Assembly (NCBI GenBank): GCA_963995505.1
Contig: OZ023189.1
Coordinates: 19,734,297 to 19,798,296, forward strand
Source of the DNA: Hypericum androsaemum
Lineage: Eukaryota; Streptophyta; Magnoliopsida; Malpighiales; Hypericaceae
DNA length: 64,000 nucleotides
Direction of reading: 5' to 3'
Position numbers and translations under genes: made by a program. The notes beneath the pieces are model-generated. The model did not search any database, was not told where the DNA came from, and saw only the letters and a program-made list of their open reading frames with translations. Shown here in pieces: positions 56,301-64,000 of this stretch. Within the stretch, counting starts at the first letter, position 1. Every line of letters starts with the position of its first letter.

Positions 56301-58209
56301 AAGAAAAGGCATAAAAAGGCAAGAAATGGCAAGGAAATGCAAGCAAAGGCATGAAAAGGCAAGAAAAGTCAAGAAAAGGCATGAAAATGCATGAAAAGGC
56401 GAGAGTAGTCATGAAAAGGCATGAAAAGGCAAGAAAAGTCATGAAAAGGCATGAAAAAGCATGAAAAGGCAAGAAAAGGCATGAAAAGGGAAGAAAATGC
56501 AAGAAAATGCAAGAAAAGGAAAGAAAAGGTATGAAAAGGCAAGAAAAGGCATGAAAAGCCAAGAAAAGGCATGAAAAGGCAAGAAAAGGCATGAAAAGGT
56601 ATGAAAAGGCAAGAAAAGGCATGAAAAGGCAAGAAATGGCAAGGAAATGCAAGAAAAGGCAAGAAAAGGCATGAAAATGCATGAAAAGGCAAGAAAAGTC
56701 ATGAAAAGACATGAAAAGGCAAGAAAAGTCATGAAAAGGCATGAAAAGGCATGAAAAGGCAAGAAAAGGGAAGAAAATGCAAGAAAATACAAGAAAAGGC
56801 AAGAAAAGACATGAAAAGGCAAGAAAAGGCAAGAAAAGGCATGAAAAGGCATGAAAAGGCAAGAAAAGGCATGAAAAGGCATGAAAAGGGAAGAAAAGTC
56901 ATGAAAAGGTATGAAAAGGCATGAAAAGGCATGAAAAGTCATGAAAATGCAAGAAAAGGCAAGAAAAGGCATGAAAAGGCATGAAAAGGCAAGAAAAGGG
57001 AAGAAAATGCAAGAAAATACAAGAAAAGGCATGAAAAGGCAAGAAAAGGCATGACAACGCAAGAAAATTTATGAAACGGCATGAAAAGGCAAGAAAAGTC
57101 ATGAAAAGGCATGAAAAGGCAAGAAAATGCAAGAAAAGGCATGAAAAGGCAAGAAAAGAAAAGAAAAGGCAAGAATAGGCAAGAAAAGGCATGAAAAGGC
57201 AAGAAAAGGCATGAAAATATAATAAAAGTCATGAAAAGTCATGAAAAGTCAAGAAAAGGCATGAAAAGGCAAGAAAAGTCGTGAAAAGGCATGAAAAGGT
57301 ATGAAAAGTCATGAAATGGCATGAAAAGGCAAGAAAAGGCATGAAAATGCAAGAAAAGGCATGAAAAGGCAAGAAAATGAAAGAAAAGGCATGAAAAGGC
57401 AAGAAAAGCCAAGAAAAGGCATGAAAAGGCAAGAAAAGTCATGAAAAGGCAAGAAAAGGCAAGAAAAGGCATGAAAAGGCAAGAAAAGTCAAGAAAAGGC
57501 ATGAAAAGGCATGAAAATGCATAAAAAGGCAAGAAAAGTCAAGAAAAGGCATGAAAAGGCAAGAAAAAGTATGAAAAGGGAAGAAAAGGGAAGAAAAGGC
57601 AAGAAAATGCAGGAAAATGCAAGAAAAGGCAAGAAGAGGCATGAAAAGGCAAGAAAAGGCATGAAAAGGCAAGAAAAGGCATGAAAAGGCAAGAAAAGTC
57701 ATGAAAAGGCATGAAAAGGCATGAAAATTCATGAAAAGGCATGAGAAGGCAAGAAAAGGAATGAAAAGGCATGAAAAGGCAAGAAAAGTCAAGAAAAGGC
57801 AAAAAAAGGCAAGAAAAGTCAAGAAAAGACATGAAAAGGCAAAAAAGGCATGACAAGGCAAGAAAAGTCATGAAACGGCATGAAAAGGCTAGAAAAGGCA
57901 TGAAAAGGCAAGAAAAGGAAAGAAAAGGCATGAAAAGGCAAGAAAAGGCATGAAATGGCATGAAAAGGCATGAAAAGGTAAGAAATGGCAAAGAAAAGAA
58001 TGAAAAGGCATGAAAAGGTAGAAAAGGCAAGAAAATGCATGAAAAGGCAAGAAAAGTCATGAAAAGGCATGAAAAGGCAAGAAAAGTTATGAAAAGGTAT
58101 GAAAAGGCAAGAAAAGACATGAAAAAGCAAGAAAAGGCATGAAAAGGCAAAAAAAGGCATGAAAAGGCAAGAAAAGTCAAGAAAAGGCATGAAAATGCAT
58201 GAAAAGGCA
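53345..58209. repeat. 2.42-kb higher-order repeat, two tandem copies
   Basis: Marker variants recur at a fixed distance: GGTAGAAAAGGC at 55,598 and 58,017, and the block with GCAAGCAAAGG and AGAGTAGTC near 53,930/53,982 and 56,340/56,400 (offset 2,419). At the left edge the offset is 2,429, so one 10-bp unit was gained or lost. Copies run ~53,345-55,770 and ~55,770-58,209 and are nearly identical, unlike their neighbours. Confidence 0.85.
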
Positions 58210-59649
58210 AGAGAAATCATGAAAAGGCATGAAAAGGCAAGAAAAGTCAAGAAAAGGCATGAAAAAGCATGAAAAGGCAAGAAAAGGCATGAAAAGGGAA
58301 GAAAAGGAAAGAAAATGCAAGAAAAGGAAAGAAAAGGCATGAAAAGGCATGAAAAGCCAAGAAAAGGCATGAAAAGGTATGAAAAGGCAAGAAAAGGCAT
58401 GAAAAGTCAAGAAATGGCAAGGAAATGCAAGAAAAAGCAAGAAAAGGCAAGAAAAGGCAAGAAAAGGCATGAAAATGCATGAAAATGCATGAAAAGGCAA
58501 GAAAAGTCATGAAAAGACATGAAAAGGCAAGAAAAGGTATGAAAAGGCATGAAAAGGCAAGAAAAGGCATGAAAAGGCATGAAAAGGCAAGAAAAGGTAT
58601 GAAAATGCATGAAAAGGCATGAAAATGCATGAAAAGGCATGAAAAGGCAAGAAAAGGCATGAAAAAGTATGAAAAGGCAAAAAAAAGCAAGAAAAGTAAA
58701 GAAAAGGCATGAAAAGGCAAGAAAAGGCATGACAAGGCAAGAAAATTTATGAAACGGCATGAAAAGGCAAGAAAAGGCATGAAAAGGCATGAAAAGGCAA
58801 GAAAAGGCATGAAAAGGCATGAAAAGGCATGAAAAGGCATGAAAAAGGCAAGAAAAGGCATGAAAAGGCAAGAAAAGGCATGAAAAGTCATGAAAAGTTA
58901 TGAAAAGGCATGAAAAGGCGAGAAAAGGCATGAAAAGGCAAGAAAAGGCATGAAAAGGCATGAAAAGGCATGAAAAGGCAAGAAAAGGTATGAAAAGGCA
59001 AGAAAAGGCAAGAAAAGGCATGAAAAGGCAAGAAAAGGCATGAAAAGGCAAGAAAAGGCAAGAAAAGGCATGAAAAGGCAAGAAAAGGCAAGAAAAGGCA
59101 TGAAAAGGCAAGAAAAGGCATGCAAAGGCATGAAAAGTCATGAAAAGGCATGAAAAGGCGAGAAAAGGCATGAAAAGGCATGAAAAGGCATGAAAATATA
59201 ATAAAAGTCATGAAAAGTCATGAAAAGTCAAGAAAAGGCATGAAAAGGCAAGAAAAGTTGTGAAAAGGCATGAAAAGGCAAGAAAAGGCATGAAAAGTCA
59301 TGAAATGGCATGAAAAGGCAAGAAAAGGCATGAAAATGCAAGAAAAGGCATGAAAATGCAAGAAAAGGCAAGAAAAGGCTTGAAAAGGAAAGAAAAGGCA
59401 TGAAAAGGCAAGGAAAGGCAAGAAAACGAATGAAAAGGCATGAAAAGGCAAGAAAAGGCATGAAAAGGCATGAAAAGGCAAGAAAAGGCATGAAAAGGCA
59501 AAAAAAGTCATGAAAAGGCAACAAAAGGCAAGAAAAGTCATGAAAAGGCATGAAAAGGCAAGAAAAGGAAAGAAAAGGCATGAAAAGGCAAGAAAAGCCA
59601 AGAAAAGGCATGAAAAGGCAAGAAAAGTCATGAAAAGGCAAGAAAAGGC

Positions 59650-62600
59650 ATGAAAAGGTATGAAAAGGCAAGAAATGGCAAGGAAATGCAAGAAAAGGCA
59701 TGAAAAAGCAAGAAAAGGCATGAAAATGCATAAAAGGCATGAAAAGGCAAGAAAAGCCAAGAAAAGGCATGAAAAGGCAAGAAAAGTCAAGAAAAGGCAA
59801 GAAAAGGCATGAAAAGGTATGAAAAGGCAAGAAATGGCAAGGAAATGCAAGAAAAGGCATGAAAAAGCAAGAAAAGGCATGAAAATGCATAAAAGGCAAG
59901 AAAAGTCATGAAAAGGCATGAAAAGGCAAGACAAGTCAAGAAAAGGCATGAAAAGGCATGAAAAGGCAAGAAAAAGTATGAAAAGGGAAGAAAAGGCAAG
60001 AAAAGGCAAGAAAATGCAAGAAAAGGCAAGAAAAGGCCAGAAGAGGCATGAAAAGGCATGAAAAGGCAAGAAAAGGCATGAAATGGCAAGAAAAGGCATG
60101 AAAAGGCAAGAAAAGTCATGAAAAGGCTTGAAAAGGCATGAAAAGGCAAGAAAATTCATGAAAAGGCATGAGAAGGCAAGAAAAGGAATGAAAAGGCATG
60201 AAAAGGCAAGAAAAGTCAAGAAAAGGCAAAAAAAGGCAAGAAAAGTCAAGAAAAGACATGAAAAGGAAAGAAAAGGCATGACAAGGCAAGAAAAGTCATG
60301 AAACGGCATGAAAAGGCAAGAAAAGGAAAGAAAAGGCATGAAAAGGCAAGAAAAGGCATGAAAAGGCATGAAAAGGCATGAAAAGGTAAGAAATGGCAAA
60401 GAAAAGAATGAAAAGGCATGAAAAGGTAGAAAAGGCAAGAAAATGCATGAAAAGGCAAGAAAAGTCATGAAAAGGCATGAAAAGGTAAGAAAAATTATGA
60501 AAAGGGAAGAAAAGGGAAGAAAAGGCAGGAAAATGCATGAAAAGGCAAGAAGAGGCATGAAAAGGCAAGAAAAGGCATGAAAAGGCAAGAAAAATCATGA
60601 AAAGGCAAGAAAAGGCATGAAAAGGCAAGAAAAGTCATGAAAAGGCATGAAAAGGCATGAAAATTCATGAAAAGGCATGAGAAGGCAAGAAAAGGAATGA
60701 AAAGGCATGAAAAGGCAAGAAAAGTCAAGAAAAGGCAAAAAAAGGCAAGAAAAGTCAAGAGAAGACATGAAAAGGCAAAAAAGGCATGACAAGGCAAGAA
60801 AAGTCATGAAACGGCATGAAAAGGCATGAAAAGGCAAGAAAAGGAAAGAAAAGGCATGAAAAGGCAAGAAAAGGAAAGAAAAGGCAAGAAAAGGCATGAA
60901 AAGGCATGAAAAGGCATGAAAAGGTAAGAAATGGCAAAGAAAAGAATGAAAAGGCATGAAAAGGTAGAAAAGGCAAGAAAATGCATGAAAAGGCAAGAAA
61001 AGTCATGAAAAGGCATGAAAAGGCAAGAAAAGTTATGAAAAGGTATGAAAAGGCAAGAAAAGACATGAAAAAGCAAGAAAAGGCATGAAAAGGCATGAAA
61101 AGTCAAGAAAAGGCATGAAAATGCATGAAAAGGCAAGAGAAGTCATGAAAAGGCATGAAAAGGCAAGAAAAGTCAAGAAAAGGCATGAAAAAGCATGAAA
61201 AGGCAAGAAAAGGCATGAAAAAGGAAGAAAATGCAAGAAAATGCAAGAAAAGGAAAGAAAAGGCATGAAAAGGCATGAAAAGGCAAGAAAAGGCATGAAA
61301 AGGCATGAAAAGGTATGAAAAGGCATGAAAAGGCAAGAAAAGGCATGAAAAGGCAAGAAAAGTCATGAAAAGGCATGAAAAGGCATGAAAATTCATGAAA
61401 AGGCATGAGAAGGCAAGAAAAGGAATGAAAAGGCATGAAAAGGCAAGAGAAGTCAAGAAAAGGCAAAAAAAGGCAAGAAAAGTCAAGAGAAGACATGAAA
61501 AGGCAAAAAAGGCATGACAAGGCAAGAAAAGTCATGAAACGGCATGAAAAGGCATGAAAAGTCAAGAAAAGGAAAGAAAAGGCATGAAAAGGCAAGAAAA
61601 GGAAAGAAAAGGCAAGAAAAGGCATGAAAAGGCATGAAAAGGCATGAAAAGGTAAGAAATGGCAAAGAAAAGAATGAAAAGGCATGAAAAGGTAGAAAAG
61701 GCAAGAAAATGCATGAAAAGGCAAGAAAAGTCATGAAAAGGCATGAAAAGGCAAGAAAAGTTATGAAAAGGTATGAAAAGGCAAGAAAAGACATGAAAAA
61801 GCAAGAAAAGGCATGAAAAGGCATGAAAAGTCAAGAAAAGGCATGAAAAGGCAAGAAAAGTCAAGAAAAGGCATGAAAATGCATGAAAAGGCAAGAGAAG
61901 TCATGAAAAGGCATGAAAAGGCAAGAAAAGTCAAGAAAAGGCATGAAAAAGCATGAAAAGGCAAGAAAAGGCATGAAAAAGGAAGAAAATGCAAGAAAAT
62001 GCAAGAAAAGGAAAGAAAAGGCATGAAAAGGCATGAAAAGGCAAGAAAAGGCATGAAAAGGCATGAAAAGGTATGAAAAGGCAAGAAAAGGCATGAAAAG
62101 GCAAGAAATGGCAAGGAAATGCAAGAAAAAGCAAGAAAAGGCAAGAAAAGGCAAGAAAAGGCATGAAAATGCATGAAAATGCATGAAAAGGCAAGAAAAG
62201 TCATGAAAAGACATGAAAATGCATGAAAAGGCATGAAAAGGCATGAAAAGGCATGAAAAGGCATGAAAAGTCATGAAAAGGCATGAAAAGTCATGAAAAT
62301 GCATGAAAATGCATGAAAAGGCAAGAAAAGTCATGAAAAGACATGAAAAGGCAAGAAAAGGTATGAAAAGGCAAGAAAAGGCATGAAAAGGCAAGAAAAG
62401 GTATGAAAATGCATGAAAAATCATGAAAATGCATGAAAAGGCATGAAAAGGCAAGAAAAGGCATGAAAAAGTATGAAAAGGCAAAAAAAAGCAAGAAAAG
62501 TAAAGAAAAGGCATGAAAAGGCAAGAAAAGGCATGACAAGGCAAGAAAATTTATGAAACGGCATGAAAAGGCAAGAAAAGGCATGAAAAGGCATGAAAAG

Positions 62601-63830
62601 GAAAGAAAAGGCAAGAAAAGGCATGAAAAGGCAAGAAAAGGCATAAAAAGGCATGAAAAGGCAAGAAAAGGCATGAAAAGGCAAGAAAAGGCATGAAAAG
62701 TCATGAAAAGTTATGAAAAGGCATGAAAAGGTGAGAAAAGGCATGTAAAGGCAAGAAAAGGCATGAAAAGGCATGAAAAGGTATGAAAAGGCAAGAAAAG
62801 GCAAGAAAAGGCATGAAAAGGCAAGAAAAGGCATGAAAAGGCAAGAAAAGGCAAGAAAAGGCATGAAAAGGCATGAAAAGGCAAGAAAAGGCAAGAAAAG
62901 GCATGAAAAGGCAAGAAAAGGCATGAAAAGGCATGAAAAGTCATGAAAAGGCATGAAAAGGCGAGAAAAGGCATGAAAATGCATGAAAAGGCAAGAAAAG
63001 GCATGAAAAGTCAAGAAAAGGCATGAAAAGGCAAGAAAAGTCAAGAAAAGGCATGAAAAGGCAAGAAAAGTTGTGAAAAGTCATGAAAAGTCATGAAAAG
63101 GCATGAAAAGTCAAGAAAAGGCATGAAAAGGCAAGAAAAGTTGTGAAAAGGCATGAAAAGGCAAGAAAAAGCATGAAAAGGCATGAAAAGGCAAGAAAAG
63201 GCATGAAAATGCAAGAAAAGGCATGAAAATGCAAGAAAAGGCATGAAAATGCAAGAAAAGGCATGAAAAGGAAAGAAATGGCATGAAAAGGCAAGGAAAG
63301 GAAGACAAGCAGAAAAGGAATAAAGCATGAAAAGGCATGAAAAGGCATGCAAAGCATGAAAAGGCAAGAAAAGGCATGAAAAGGCAAAAAAATTCATGAA
63401 AAGGCAACAAAAGGCAAGAAAAGTCATGAAAAGGCATGAAAAGGCAAGAAAAGGAAAGAAAAGGCATGAAAAGGCAAGAAAAGCCAAGAAAAGGCATGAA
63501 AAGGCAAGAAAAGTCATGAAAAGGCAAGAAAAGGCATGAAAAGGTATGAAAAGGCAAGAAATGGCAAGGAAATGCAAGAAAAGGCATGAAAAAGCAAGAA
63601 AAGGCATGAAAATGCATAAAAGGCATGAAAAGGCAAGAAAAGCCAAGAAAAGGCATGAAAAGGCAAGAAAAGACATGAAAAGGCAAGAAAAGGCATGAAA
63701 AGGTATGAAAAGGCAAGAAATGGCAAGGAAATGCAAGAAAAGGCATGAAAAAGCAAGAAAAGGCATGAAAATGCATAAAAGGCAAGAAAAGTCATGAAAA
63801 GGCATGAAAAGGCAAGAAAAGTCAAGAAAA
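59650..63830. repeat. Second set of higher-order duplications in the array
   Basis: The irregular marker GCATAAAAGG occurs in pairs at ~59,728/59,888 and ~63,614/63,774. That shows a 160-bp local duplication and a 3,886-bp larger one. Between them, GGTAGAAAA markers at ~60,425, 60,963 and 61,691 indicate further duplications of ~538 and ~728 bp sharing sequence with the 2.42-kb unit. Confidence 0.75.
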
Positions 63831-64000
63831 GGCATGAAAAGGCATGAAAAGGCAAGAAAAAGTATGAAAAGGGAAGAAAAGGTAAGAAAAGGCAAGAAAA
63901 TGCAAGAAAAGGCAAGAAAAGGCCAGAAGAGGCATGAAAAGGCATGAAAAGGCAAGAAAAGGCAAGAAAAGGCATGAAATGGCAAGAAAGGCATGAAAAG

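Larger units (their letters stand above)
52811..64000. repeat. Giant decamer satellite array, GGCA(A/T)GAAAA
   Basis: More than 11.1 kb (it continues past the window end) of a 10-bp unit with two main forms, GGCAAGAAAA and GGCATGAAAA, often alternating. About 1,100 units. Recurrent variants replace GGC by GTC, GGT, GGA or GGG, AAAAGG by AAATGG or AAAATG, and so on; a few 9-bp or 11-bp units slip the register (for example GGTAGAAAA at ~55,598 and ~58,017). The purine-rich strand is plus. The minus strand, TTTTC(A/T)TGCC, has almost no stop codons, so long spurious frames of Phe/Leu/Ser/Cys/Ala/Pro/His repeats appear; none has other coding evidence. A disordered block lies at ~63,296-63,360. 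Confidence 0.98.

Noticed and set aside
52811..64000. Many long open frames on the minus strand (up to ~456 codons) encoding Phe/Leu/Ser/Cys/Ala repeats
   Set aside because: They follow from the 10-bp repeat having no stop codons on that strand in any frame. Overlapping frames encode the same peptide, there is no non-repeat domain, and variation does not respect codons.
52811..64000. CRISPR array or telomeric repeat
   Set aside because: The units are contiguous 10-mers with no spacers, in a plant nuclear context, and do not match TTTAGGG-type telomere sequence.

Overview
This is nuclear DNA of a flowering plant, most likely a eudicot. The evidence is multi-exon genes of plant-only families with GT-AG introns (FMO1-like monooxygenase, plastid MATE transporter of the DTX45 type, ARID plus HSP20-like protein, phototropin-2 C-terminal exons), intronless UGT73-type glycosyltransferases, and abundant copia, gypsy, TRIM and LINE-like elements. 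The species cannot be told from the sequence.

Layout. 1-3,354: fragments of a degenerate copia family and a TRIM. 3,529-5,046: an intact UGT73C-like glycosyltransferase gene (minus). 5,776-17,651: a pol-less copia element split by a complete but inactive chromovirus-type gypsy element (8,087-17,035), both with target-site duplications. 17,704-21,080: a 3.4-kb segment bracketed by long inverted repeats. 21,078-22,542: a dead UGT73 paralogue. 23,084-23,946: a truncated MAPK-kinase fragment that runs straight into a 22-bp minisatellite. 24,150-26,273: an intact five-exon FMO1-like gene. 27,109-30,938: a DTX45-like transporter gene of 12 or 13 exons. 31,503-38,284: a solo LTR, a copia remnant, a 3-kb solo LTR inside a TIR-bearing repeat, and a LINE-like tail. 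39,052-42,462: a 12-exon ARID5-like gene. 43,509-48,560: a LINE-type ORF1 interrupted by a 1.9-kb solo LTR, then a copia RT-RNase H remnant. 50,484-50,876: a small intronless membrane-anchored RING-H2 gene. 52,070-52,431: the last two exons of a phototropin-2-like gene. About 52,811 to the window end: more than 11 kb of a 10-bp satellite, GGCA(A/T)GAAAA.

The genes do not form a pathway or operon. UGT73C-like enzymes and FMO1 act in specialised metabolism and immunity, DTX45 is a plastid transporter, and ARID5 and RING-H2 proteins are regulatory. All confidently intact multi-exon genes here are on the minus strand; the RING-H2 gene is on the plus strand.

The most unusual feature is the decamer array. 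It has an A-tract every 10 bp (phased with the helix, so probably strongly curved), almost no CG or CHG methylation sites, one strand nearly free of stop codons in all frames, and kilobase-scale higher-order duplications. It lies directly upstream of phototropin-2 3' exons, so it may sit in an intron of that gene or have broken it. Exon boundaries were assigned by eye from splice sites, reading phase and family knowledge.
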